From Favolaschia claudopus (Eukaryota > Basidiomycota > Agaricomycetes > Agaricales > Mycenaceae), in contig JAWWNJ010000071.1 in NCBI GenBank assembly GCA_037176885.1, forward strand, positions 434,001-498,000: a DNA stretch of 64,000 nucleotides, given 5' to 3'. Positions within the stretch are counted from its first letter, which is position 1; each line of letters begins with the position of its first letter. The translations under genes were made by a program, and so were the position numbers. The notes under the pieces were generated by a model. It was not told the DNA's origin and searched no databases. It saw only the letters and a program-made list of their open reading frames with translations. Of this stretch, positions 50,353-60,980 are shown one piece after another.

Positions 50353-51368
50353 ATGTCCTCCCCACTTTCAGACATCCAAGCCCTGTTGTTTGACGTTTTT
50401 GGTACGGTGGTAGATTGGCGTGGATCGGTAACGAAAGAACTAGAGAGGGTTGGGAAGCAGCACGGTATTGGTGCGTTCTTACTGTCCCCTAATAATATCT
50501 CCCCCTCAGTATGATTACCAGCGGGAGATTGGAAGGAATTCGCGACGACTTGGACACGAGGATATGATGAGAATACGTGCGTCTGCAAGTCAACCCATTA
50601 CTTCGAAAATGAAACTAATGAATACTTCTTCTTCTTCAATTAGACTAAGAATCGCCCAAGGAGGCGAAGGGCCATCCAGCGTTGATGTCATGTTTCGAGA
50701 GGTACGAAATTCGTTCCGTTAGTTCCAGTGACTAGCTTCTAACGTCGCGCAGATACTCGAAGACATCTTGAGCTCAGAAAAATGGAAAGCTCTCAGCGAC
50801 AAACTCACAAGCCAGGCCCGGGACGAGCTGAACCTGATATGGCATCGTCTGGATGGTACGTTGTCCGGCATCTAACCTCAGTTCGGTATGTATCTACGCT
50901 CCGTTCATCAGGCTGGCCCGACTCTACTCCCGGCCTCTACAATCTAAAGAAAGAGGTAATCATCGCGACCCTCTCGAATGGGAACGTCCGTCTCCTAGTG
51001 GATATGGCCAAACACGCCGACCTCCCTTGGGATACCATATTCTCCGCTGAGCTATTTGGATCCTTCAAACCGTGCGTTGGTCGAATTTCTATGTCCCAAG
51101 CCGCAGTATTGATATCGCTCGTAGCAATCCAAAAGTCTTCCTCGGGGCCGTCAAGCATCTATCTTTGGAACCCCAAAATTGCGCGATGGTAGCGGCGCAT
51201 GCGGATGACCTTCGTGCTGCGGCCGAGGTCGGAATGCGAACTGTCTATATTCCGCGGCCGGGGGAGGATGCCGGTGTCGGTGAGGTCAAGTCGAAGGCGG
51301 AAGGTGGGGATGTCGACGTGGTGGTGCAGTCTTTCGAGGAACTTGCCAAGTTACTCGCGGGCAATTGA
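50353..51368 (+). CDS. HAD hydrolase, type II haloacid-dehalogenase-like, copy 1
   Basis: Six exons (50353-50470, 50522-50576, 50644-50701, 50753-50855, 50912-51071, 51125-51368) total 738 nt, 245 residues. L-2-haloacid dehalogenases hydrolyse 2-halo-carboxylates through an Asp ester. Visible are the nucleophile motif LLFDVFGTVVDWR, the substrate-binding SNG (TLSNGNVRLLVDMAKH), the Lys motif SFKPNPKVF, and AAHADDLRAAAEVGMRTVYI. In bacterial enzymes the Lys motif is KPDPxxY; this copy has Asn for Asp and Phe for Tyr, which may weaken dehalogenase activity. Fungal proteins of this type are generally annotated only by similarity, so another HAD phosphatase-like activity remains possible. It forms a duplicated unit with seven-helix copy A. 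Confidence 0.88.
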
Positions 51369-52087
51369 CTTTGCGGTCTACTATGTGTGGAAATGTTCGG
51401 ACAAAATTAACCGGCGACTGTGGCAAGTTGCTCAGGACATGGTTCCCTTTTGCTCTGACTCACCCGGTGTTTTACATTCACCAGAATTCCATCTTCTGTC
51501 TGGATTGCAATCGAGATCTTTCAACACCCGCGCCTGTGAATCTTGAACCTGGATACGGTAGCTGCTCCTGCCCCGCATTTCCGTGTTTATCATCAATGAA
51601 TCAAGCCACTCGACTCGTCTTCGAGGCTCCAACTCGTAACTTGAGGCAAGGGCAGATGATCTGCAGGTGTATTCTCCGTATCGTGGTCCCGGTTCTGAAG
51701 AACATTCCATTCCAAGTGCTTGTTTGTAGCCATGGCTCTGTGCGGAACAATGGCGGTAAACCTGTGAGTCGGGCGGTGACTGTCGATACTGCTATAATTA
51801 TCGAAGATAATTCAAGCAACCGGACCCCCCACCGAATGCAGATAGTATACGCCGCCTGCTTGCTATTTGTCGCGCATGAGTCTGCTCTAGGCCAGCAACA
51901 TTTATTATTCTCGAGTGGGTACTGCCCAATTTTTCGAGGTGAGGTTTAATGGAATTTCGGTCAAGCTTTTTTTTTTGCTTCAGTAAATCATGATCATGAT
52001 TAGCCTGATATTCTTCCGCGTCTGCCCGCAGCATTTAACATGAACCAGCTGGTAGTTTGCCACACTCCCTTCTCCTCCTGACCCGCC
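51369..52087. other. Intergenic, end of first and start of second duplicated cassette
   Basis: The first 190 bp resemble the sequence after the second HAD copy (block ending ttctgtctg-attgcaa), so the duplication includes downstream DNA. No gene. Confidence 0.5.
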
Positions 52088-53418
52088 ATGAATTCCACAA
52101 GTATGAACTACAACATCGACTGGGTCGATGAGAAGATAATCTGGATACAGGGGGCGGTGAGTTTTACAGTCAACTAAGTTCTCATTTAAATTGGGATCAT
52201 AGACCTCCCTCGTCCTCTACGGTACACGAGATTCTCCGCTTGATAGGTTCTGGACATTGACATGTGAATTGCAGGTCTTTACGTCGCGCTTTTCCTACTT
52301 TCCCTCTATACCCTTTCTTGTCGTAGGACTAGAGGGACAAGACTACTCGTAATCGCAAGCTATGTGATGGCCGTGATGGGAACTGTACAAATTGCTTTGA
52401 CGATCGCATATGCCTTGAACGAGTTGAATGTCTTGCAAGGAATCGCTGAGGGCAATGAGGGAAAGATAGCCTCCGCAGTCCATGCCGAGCAGGGATTGAC
52501 CATCGCACGGAATGTGACCTTCACTGTGAACAAGTGGGTGATTCTTGCCAATATTCTATTTTGTATTCATGCTTTGGAAGCTTTATAACAGATTGCATTT
52601 TCGTTGGGTTTTTACTCTGACACTGGTAGTCCCAGATCCTTAATTCACCGCAGATGTATCGATGTTATGTCATCTGGTCCTATAAGATGAAGCCCATCAT
52701 CTTGCCTGCGTTCCTTTTGGTATTGACTTTGGGTGCGTTGCGTTGAATATCGCTTGTACGACCTGATATATATTCATTTCCATAGGCATTGGATGCTACA
52801 CCAGTGTAGTAGGCCCCGATATGCTCGCAGACGTTGCGCCGTATATCCTGGCAGCTGCCACCAATCTGTGTCTTACAGCTTTGACTGGTGATGTTCTTCG
52901 TTCGTTCAACATTGTTAACCATCGCTGACTCGGAGACTCCATGCCTTTAGCGGGGCGAATTTTGTGGGTGCTGCGTACAGCTTCGGCAACTCCTTTCCCC
53001 GACAGTCCGACACCTCGGCGTTATAAGATAGCTCTGGGAGTCATGTATGAAAAATCTTTCGTCAGCTTAGTTGACCTCTAAGGGTGATTCCTAGACTGGA
53101 ATCCGGCGCAGTATACTTTCTGGTATCGTTAATTCTCGCCTTTAGCTTTTCTATGGACGTCGGGTTATTCCCTATTACATGGGCGATTGCAATGCAGCTG
53201 ACGGGAGGTCTCCTTGCGGACTACGATTTTGAAACTAGATTGAGTACTTATCTTCGCAGAACATTCTTCCTACGTCCACACTGGTATACGTTGGGCTCAA
53301 GAATATGGCGGAAGATGCGCCCTCAGAACACAATACCCCCACACAATTCAACCGAACCGGCGGATTACTACAATGCCGTTCCAGCTGGCCTTCAGTAGAG
53401 CCCAAGGTGGAGGTGTAG
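52088..53418 (+). CDS. Unnamed seven-helix membrane protein, family copy B
   Basis: Closest relative of copy A: MNSTSMNYNIDWVDEKIIWI, the 19-nt micro-exon TSLVLYG, LYVALFLLSLYTLSCRRTRG, VMAVMGTVQIALTIAYALNE, the 22-nt micro-exon FITDCIF, MYRCYVIWSYKMKPIILPAF, APYILAAATNLCLTALT, AGRILWVLRTASATPFPDSP, LESGAVYFLVSLILAFSFSM and NILPTSTLVYVGLKNMAEDA, stop 53416-53418. The last intron (53204-53259) has the same GG donor (ggaggt) as copy A, so the change predates the A/B duplication. The following HAD copy lies 1.08 kb away because of a transposon insertion and extra sequence. Confidence 0.75.
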
Positions 53419-53985
53419 CTCAGAGAGCGTTTGGTAGAACTTCAATCATGTCTTGGTATTTTTTTTGGACTGTATGTATGTGTATTTCTACGGTTGTTAT
53501 TTTTTGTCTCTCTTTTTTCAACTGTGGGAACATCTAGTCTGTAACTTACCGCGCCACCGGCCCTAGGAGGGTCGACTTATTATATAATCATCTTGTTTGG
53601 CAGTTTGTTCCCACGACGCTTCCTCGCCCTTTCTACCGCATGGTTGCCCATTTTTGCATAGTCTTGGTAGCAAGATGCATTCAAGACCATTCAGCTACAC
53701 TCCCCGGAGGTCAGATTCTTCAAGACTTCGGTAGGCAGTCCAAATACGAGACACCGTGAGGTTGGCCGCCTTTGGCCGCCGGCCAATGCATCAAACCGGA
53801 ACTCACCGATTTCGACAGCTCTCGACTCGCTTCAAATTACCAAAATGTTCCATCGAGGAGTCTTGAAAGGATGGCGTCCAAATTACGCGCAAAGACGCGT
53901 CGAAAATCGTGCAAATGAATCCGAGAAATTTGAGATTACATAATAAGCGGACCTTCCTGTCAATGCATCGTGGGAAGCGACAGAC
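53419..53985. other. Intergenic between copy B and the inverted-repeat element
   Basis: 567 bp without recognisable gene. The first cassette has only 318 bp between its two genes, so part of this is inserted or retained extra DNA. Confidence 0.4.
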
Positions 53986-54243
53986 TACTGTACTATTCCG
54001 ACCAATTGTTCACCGGGCGTTACGCGTTAGCCTAATTGTTCACTGGGAATGTTGTTCACTGGCCGGCAATCAAGCAAAAATTACCATATATGGAGCTCCG
54101 GCAAATGCCGGAGCGAAAATTTCGACATTTTCTTGCCTTTTTGGGCAGAAAAAGTCGCTGTTACGCGTTACGGGGACCAAAATTGTTCAGTTCACGGCCG
54201 GCCGTTACCCGTTATGTGAACAACCGGTCGGAATAGTACAGTA
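53986..54243. mobile_element. Non-autonomous inverted-repeat element (MITE-like)
   Basis: 28-bp inverted repeats at 53986-54013 and 54216-54243 match at 26 positions (tactgtactattccgacc then aa or gg then ttgttcac). If the outer TA on each side is the target duplication, the element is 53988-54241, 254 bp. It has no coding capacity. The centre holds a perfect 20-nt hairpin (54095-54114) and repeated ttacgcgtta/gttcac words. Confidence 0.85.
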
Positions 54244-54496
54244 ATATATAACAACCGCAGGCACGAGGACTTTTTTGTTTTTATTGTCTGTTTATAAGAG
54301 ACTAGGGAACATCAGCAATATCGACAAGAATCTCACGCAATTTAGTTACGTCATCACCGGCCTTCCGGCTTTCCGCTTTCCACCACTCGGACTGACCAAT
54401 CTCGGAATGCCTGTCTGAGTCTGAGACCAGAGTCAGCGATGGATACCTTCCTTCCTAACGAATCGCAAATTCCCTCAATCTCTCCCACCGCTCACA

Positions 54497-55510
54497 ATGT
54501 CCTCCCCGCTTTCTGGCGTCCAAGCCTTATTGTTTGACGTTTTTGGTACGGTGGTAGATTGGCATGGGTCGGTAACGAAAGAACTAGAGAGGGTTGGGAA
54601 GCAGCACGGGATTGGTTCGTTTTTATTGTCCCCTGATTATGTCTCCCCCTCAAAGCGAGATGATTTTTAGAGGGAGATTGGAAGGAGTTTGCGACAACTT
54701 GGAGACGAGGATATCTCGAGAATACGTATGTCTACCTACAAGTCAGCTCATTTTTCCTGAACTGACTCTGATGAATGCTTCTTCTTAGACGACGAATCGC
54801 CCAAGGAGGCAAAGGGCCGTCTAGCGTTGATGTCATGCATCGAGAGGTACGAACTTCGTTCCATTAGTTCCATAGCGTCTAATGTCGCGTAGATACTCGA
54901 AGACATCTTGACCTCAGAAAAGTGGAAAGCTCTCAGCGACAAACTCACAAGCCAGGCCCGGGACGAGCTGAATCTGGTATGGCATCGTTTGGATGGTACG
55001 TTGCCCAGCCTTTGAACTCATTTTGTGTATGTAAAAACGCTCCGTTCATTTAGGCTGGCCCGACTCTACTCCCGGTCTCTACGATTTGAAGAAAGAGGCA
55101 ATAATCGCGACCCTCTCGAACGGGAACGTCCGTCTCCTAGTGGATATGGCCAAACACGCCGACCTCCCATGGGATACCATATTCTCCGCTGGACTCTTTG
55201 GATCCTTCAAACCGTGCGTTGGTCGAATTTTCATGTCCCAAGCCGCAGCATTGATATCGCTCGTAGCGATCCAAAGGTGTACCTCGGGGCCGTCAAGCAT
55301 CTATCTCTGGAACCCCAAAATTGCGCAATGGTGGCGGCGCATGTGTACGACCTCCGTGCTGCGGCCAAAGTCGGAATGCGAACCGTTTATATTCCGCGGC
55401 AGGGGGAGGACGCAGGTGTGGGTGAGGTCAGTTCGAAGGCGGAAGGTGGGGATGTCGACGTGGTGGTTCAGTCCTTCGAGGAACTCGCCAAGTTGCTCGC
55501 GGGCAATTGA
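54497..55510 (+). CDS. HAD hydrolase, type II haloacid-dehalogenase-like, copy 2
   Basis: Six exons (54497-54614, 54671-54725, 54789-54846, 54893-54995, 55054-55213, 55267-55510), every one the same length as in copy 1, giving 245 residues. Motifs: LLFDVFGTVVDWH with the Asp nucleophile, TLSNGNVRLLVDMAKH, the canonical SFKPDPKVY, and AAHVYDLRAAAKVGMRTVYI. Here the Lys motif is canonical (Asp and Tyr kept), but the HADDL block of copy 1 is HVYDL. The two copies therefore differ at family-conserved positions in opposite motifs. Exon sequence is close to 90 percent identical, so the duplication is fairly recent. Upstream sequence holds the inverted-repeat element. Confidence 0.88.
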
Positions 55511-56152
55511 CCTCGCGGCTCACCAAGTATGTACGGAAAAGTGTTGGGCAAATGTAAATGGTGACACAAACTCCCACCGCGTGGCAAGCTGCTCATCGAA
55601 TTCTAGGTCATTCAATACTTAGATCGAGTTATGTTGTCCTGTGAGCTGAATTTGTGATTGAGAAAGAACATCATGCCCTTTCGCTCAAACTCCCTCGGTG
55701 CTTTCATCCTCCAGAATCCCATCTTGATGATCTTCTGTCTGAATTGCAAGTGAGACGTTTCGACACCTTCGCCTGTGAATTCGAGTTCTGAAAGTCAGCG
55801 ACGATGATGTATCACTCAGCGTATCAGCGGGCCATTTTCTCCGATGGTGGCACTGGTGCGATGCATAATGCAGGTTGAAAGCTGATAAAGGAGATTATTG
55901 CGTTCAATGCTGGATTCATCATGGTGCTTAGTATCTCACTCTCAACGCTCACTAACGCTGAAATTCCGAATTCGGCGAATTGCCCAAGTAAATTCGCCGC
56001 GCTTACCAAAACCTGACAAGTACTATTCGTGGAAGCTGACGGTGGTTGGGCGCCTGCATAAGCATGCAACAACCGTGTACATAAAATCCCTCGCTTTGCC
56101 ACGCTTCTCCCCCGTCCCACTCCCTCCCTCGCTGCTATCCTCCACGATAAGT
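55511..56152. other. Intergenic, downstream part of second cassette and epoxide-hydrolase promoter
   Basis: The part at about 55675-55800 matches the sequence after HAD copy 1. The rest leads to the next start codon. No gene or clear TATA motif. Confidence 0.45.
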
Positions 56153-57410
56153 ATGGACGAAAAGAACTACAAACAAGTGAAGACCAAACGCGGGTTTCTC
56201 TACTCGTACTACTTCTCCGCCCCCTCCTCCTCTGACAAACCCACCCTCTTCTTCTCCCACGGCTTCCCCTCCGCCTCTTTCTTATGGCGCAAGCAGGTGC
56301 CCTTCTTCGAGCAGCAGCTCGGATACGGCATCATCGTCCCCGACCATCTCGGATACGGCGGGACCGACAAACCGACTGACACGAAATTCTATGGCGGGCG
56401 GGGGCTCGCTGAGGATCAGGTGGATATTTTGGATAAGGAGGATGTGGGGCAGGTTGTTGCTATCGCGCATGACTGGTGGGTTGCGAGATCATCGAGCTAT
56501 TAATATTCGAGCAAAATGCTGACGCTTGGCGACAACTTGAAGGGGCTCATACGCGGTGTCCTGCATTTTGCACTACTTTCCTCAACGTGTGTCGGCTGTC
56601 GCTTTCTTGGCCGTAGGATACAGACCCGTAGACGGGGCTGTCAATCCGATTACCCAGCCCGAATTTTTCAAGAAGACTCTCGGTGTTGACCTCCTCGCAT
56701 ACCAGAGGTTCTTTGTCGAACCGGATGCCGCGGCGATCATCGAGAAGAATGTGCGTTGTTAAATTTAAATCTCTCATACTATATTCGTGTTATAAATTTG
56801 ACTCTCTCTCAGATCGACTCGTTCATCAACTTGTTGTACCCCGAGACGCCCGAACTATGGAAGAGTCATCTGTCTATCGACGGCGCTACACGCGCATGGA
56901 TCGCAAGCAATAAGACCACTCCCCTTCCTTCCTATGTGTCTGAAGAGGTGCGATTCGCACACTTCATTCTTTTATTTTATCTTTTATCACTGAATCATAC
57001 TTACATACCTTTCCGGAAATCGCACAGGATAAAGCCCGCCTCCGCAAATCCCTCCTCAGTGGTGGCCTCGGCGGCCCACTCTGCTGGTACAAACAGCAGG
57101 TCGATGAATCCAATCTAGCGGAGGCAGCCAGTACGTATACCCCTTTCTCCTTCTCCGGAAACTCCTTTCGTTCTAATCGCTAATCGAATCACTAGGACTC
57201 CCAGCTTCAGCGCGAGACATCCATCACCCCGTGCTGTACATCGCTTTCACCAAGGACTTCGTCGCGCTCCCTATCGTCATGGACAAGACTCACGAGAAGT
57301 ATGTCAAGGGACCGTTGACGCGGAAAGAAGTCGCGGGCGATCATTGGGCGCTTATGTCTCACCCGAAAGAGGTGAATGAGATTTTGAAGGAGTGGTTGGA
57401 AGGGTTGTGA
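56153..57410 (+). CDS. Alpha/beta-hydrolase, soluble epoxide hydrolase type
   Basis: Five exons (56153-56475, 56543-56750, 56813-56947, 57028-57130, 57196-57410) total 984 nt, 327 residues. The enzyme type opens epoxides to diols through an Asp ester. Visible: LFFSHGFPSASFLWRKQV (HGxP oxyanion motif), PDHLGYGGTDKP, the nucleophile elbow AIAHDWGSYAVS with the Asp created across the first splice site, a cap region with PVDGAVNPITQPEFF and YQRFFVEPDAA, the acid strand VLYIAFTKDFVALP, and the catalytic His in AGDHWALMSHP. Haloalkane dehalogenases share this fold and the HDWG elbow, but the HGxP sequence and cap fit epoxide hydrolases better. It stands next to two HAD dehalogenase-like genes; a common degradative role is only a possibility. 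Confidence 0.9.
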
Positions 57411-57537
57411 ATGTTGAACTCAATTTTTTGGGGTGGTTAGGGACGTGTAAAATTCATGATTAAGACGAGGGGCAGGTGTAAAGTAGTACCTAGTATGAAA
57501 GCGAATACTGTGAGCTATCTGGGCATGATGACCAGCA

Positions 57538-59021
57538 TCACACTCCTCCCTGCGTAGCATCAGGATTTTCTTCACTCAAAACCGACACCGGCTTGGGGAA
57601 GCCCGCGCGCGAACGGCGTCGCAGCGACACTCCACCAGCAGCTTGAATGTATTGTACGGAAGTGTTGCTTTCCAAAGCTGCCTCGGGATCATCCGCCATA
57701 TTTCCGAGGCCAATGTATACCAGGGTGAATGTAGGAATGATATTCTAATATGATGGCAAATTCAGCGCGAGTTAACATCGAGATTCGACCCCCACTCGCC
57801 ATTAATTGTTGCGCAAATCCACGGGTTATAGCTAGCAGCTGAACGTTCAAGAACTCGCCGATGACCAGACCGATTGTTATAGCAAGAGTTACGGCCCCAG
57901 ATTCGAGTCTAGATTATCAGTATTAAATATTTGTGAGTTTCTGAGAAGCACCAAAGTCAAGTTCGAGTTGACGTGACGGACATGACTGTGATAGCGAGGT
58001 TGTAGCGTCTGGAGGTTGACTTGTCGAGAGAAGGCAGGGAAGAAGCTAATCGCTGGACCCAGAATATTCGTCCCGCTGGCGAGTCAAAAGGGAGTTGAAA
58101 TATATAAATATTAATGAACGTCGAAAAGATGAAATGGAATGGAATCTACCAGTGAAACCTGTGAGGCATAGATTCGTTGCAACTGCCAGGATACACGCAG
58201 CTCGCTCCTAGGTGATGCTGTCCCAAGATGCTACGCAGGTGATGCCAATGACTGCGAAGTAACAAAACGTCACGATTGCCAGTGATGAAAAATTTAGGAT
58301 TGACTTAGGGAGTATGTACTTACCTGCGGTCGAAAGGGTGAGTAGCGCAGGCAATACGATTGGTTTCAATCGGCAGCCCCAGACGACGTAGCATCGATAT
58401 AACTGGCGCCGGTGTCAGCGTTCTGCAATTTCCCATGATGAACAAACTGAACGAAAATACAACAGGTGACGAAGCTGAGGCGGTCCCGAGCGTCAGAAAT
58501 AAAAGTTACGACCCCGGACAAGCACCCACTAGTTCACAATAAAGGCCGTCCCATGCGCGGTGGTCAAATTCGTCCAAATCTTGTATTTGGTCAACGAAAA
58601 TGCCTTTGTCGGATCGTCGACAGCAATATCCGACGAGTGGACTACTTGGCGGAGGAAGTCAATTTCCACGGCGGTGTAGGCCACAGTCAAAGCTATCTGC
58701 GTTGTCCCGGCAATGGCCATCAAGCAACTTGCTGCGATGAGAATTTTCGTCCCCGCGGTATTTCGACGGGAGAGAATGTAGAGGGAGAGGAGGAAGAGGT
58801 TCACGTAGAGACCTGCGGTCAGTCGGGAGTCAGTGTTTGTGTGAATCGTGGTAAGCCGAGTAACGGCAAAGGGTCAAGACCGACCATACAGGACAAGCGC
58901 AGCCTACGGGGCTCGGCAACTGAGAACATTCCGAAGCACGCACCACGGTGCTTTCCAATACCACCTTGAGGGTATCCCAGAGAGTATCGAACAGCTCGGA
59001 GTCGACGGTGTAGTCAGCCAT
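57538..59021 (-). pseudogene. Unnamed seven-helix membrane protein, family copy C, with in-frame stop
   Basis: Exons: MADYTVDSELFDTLWDTLK, the 19-nt micro-exon AALVLYG, LYVNLFLLSLYILSRRNTAG with AASCLMAIAGTTQIALTVAY, the 22-nt micro-exon (FVTCCIF), LYRCYVVWGCRLKPIVLPAL, then VIGITCVASWDSIT followed by TAG at 58210-58208, after which ERAACILAVATNLCLT continues in frame. Later exons are intact: GRIFWVQRLASSLPSLDKS, NIIPTFTLVYIGLGNMADDP and a tail ending NPDATQGGV. No alternative splice site that skips the stop in frame was found. The last intron has a GC donor (gcgagt at 57799). Either a young pseudogene or a product cut after five exons. Confidence 0.7.
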
Positions 59022-60980
59022 TCGTCGCCGGAGGAGGAGGAAGCGCAGTGATTACAGGCGGCGTCCCTGTCTAGTTATGGTACCGTGGTGGCACTAGATA
59101 AAAATCTGAGCATTCCACAGATAGGCCGCGATCGACAGACAAGCCACGAACTTGAACGCCAGCAAGATTCAAGTGGCCATTGACACGAGAAGATTTGACA
59201 TGGGCATCCGAATCAGATACCGAGAATTTCAGAATAAGCGTTCCAGATTCGCGAGCTTCCTGCCCTCGTTCAAATCAGATCCAGTAAACGCTAGTGGCAA
59301 ACATCGTGGAGCCGAAACGAACCGCCGGGACCGCTGCACTATACTTACTTAGACGGGATTCGACGACTTGAAACAGCCTTGGAGCTGCTAATCTCAACAG
59401 ATTGTCGGCATTAACACAAAACCGTGGCAGTTCGAGCGCGCGCTTGGAGCTTGTCACTGCTGCGCTCTATTCCTTGGATCCGCAATCCATAGAGGCCCGG
59501 GGCCGAGCCTGCCTGGTCGAAATCTCAAACTTCGTCGATGCATGCCTCAACGATGCCTGGTCGGAATCGGTGCCGCATGCGTCGTTTGTACAACTTTCTT
59601 CGGTGTCATCAAATGGTAGAGAACGAGAGCTGAGCCAAGACTGAAAAACGGGGCTGGGGGACCCTGAGAGGGAGTACTTGTTGAGTACGTTGAGTACTGG
59701 GGGAACTTGAAGAAAGGCAGTCACTGGCAATTGATTTGATGGTTGATGCCTTCCCACGCTGCCCTCGACTGCTCCTCTCTGCTCCAGTGCTCCTTGTCTG
59801 CTCCCGCCTCGAACTTTCTATCACAACTCAAAGAATATCCACAGCAAAATATCACGCGCCATCCTCGCTAGTTCGGGCGTTGGTCATGAACTATCTCCTA
59901 GAAAATCTCATCGAGCAGACTCAGTCATTGGTCTCCAACTCGAAGATTCCTACTAGGCCGTGCGGGCGTTCCTTACTCTAAGTTATGTGTCTGGAATTGT
60001 CCTCAAACAAGTGGTACAGCTCGATTTGAATGCTGTCGGCCAACTCTTGTGAAGATATTTCAGTCGCAAATGTACTGGTAGCAGGCGTCATTCGCCGATT
60101 ATCATGGCAATCGTACATGGCAGCTGGTCCAAAGGCTGGTCGGATATTGTGGATACTTACATGGGCAGTGTCGTCGCATGAGGCACACGGGGCTCGCCAG
60201 TGCGAGCCTTAGACGCTGGCACGCTGCAGAATTGCCATCGGACTCTTATAAGTTCGTGTCGTCGACCAAGAATCCGAATTCCAGAAACAATTTATCCTCA
60301 ATTTATCCTCATCGCTCCACACAGGCTGAACGAACTCGGATTCGGGCAATATCGCACGGCAGCGAATTTCATGGCAGTCACTAGTTCGCGCTCACATAAC
60401 GACTTCATGTCTCACAATTGCTCGTTCGTCTGTTCCCTCTTAATTTCAATTTGCTTATCCTGATTTCATTTTTCTGATAGGACTGTAATCCATATAATCC
60501 CGACAATTACACTGGTCCACTGCCAGTGGAACAGTGATGCTCTCAAGTTGTTCCTGGCCTGACCACCTCGGATACAATTTTTCCTGCGATCGCATTTGCA
60601 ATCTTTTGCTCCATCAGCACGCGCCCTATCGCGCGATCTGCGCTGATCCCCGCCTTTGTTCATTACCTGAAACGTAAAGTTGATCAGAGACAGAATCGGT
60701 CAGTTGAGTGATGCTTCCGTCGCTTAAGGCGAGATCGGCGTTTGCCTGCGTTTGCCATCATTGCCAGAGATACGGTAATGGCGTTGCGGACTCGATTTTT
60801 TGCTCTTTTCCTCCTACCACATTCACCCCCCGAATTCTGCTAGACGTTCGCCGTTCGAGGTATCGAGGGCTAAAGAGCTCAAAGCTGAGGCTCCACTGCC
60901 ACGGGGAAGTCTTAGGGTCGGTCGGTCTCAGTTGACCGGAAGAGCGAAGGAGAGGAGCCAAAAATAATCTTGGAGGCAGG
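59022..60980. other. Gene-poor stretch
   Basis: Mostly unrecognised. It contains a relic of the seven-helix family (60056-60530, listed separately). Other open frames have no recognisable domain. Confidence 0.4.
60056..60530 (+). pseudogene. Relic of the seven-helix family
   Basis: Two islands survive: an intron-end-like ccaaag followed by AGRILWI at about 60135-60160, and IIPTITLV at about 60490-60520. Their spacing (about 340 bp) matches the spacing of AGRIFWV and NILPTFTLV in copy A (about 330 bp). The sequence between and around them is no longer open. Confidence 0.5.

Noticed and set aside
56153..57410. Haloalkane dehalogenase as identity of the alpha/beta-hydrolase
   Set aside because: The HGFP oxyanion motif and cap sequence fit soluble epoxide hydrolases; the shared fold alone is not enough, although activity cannot be excluded.
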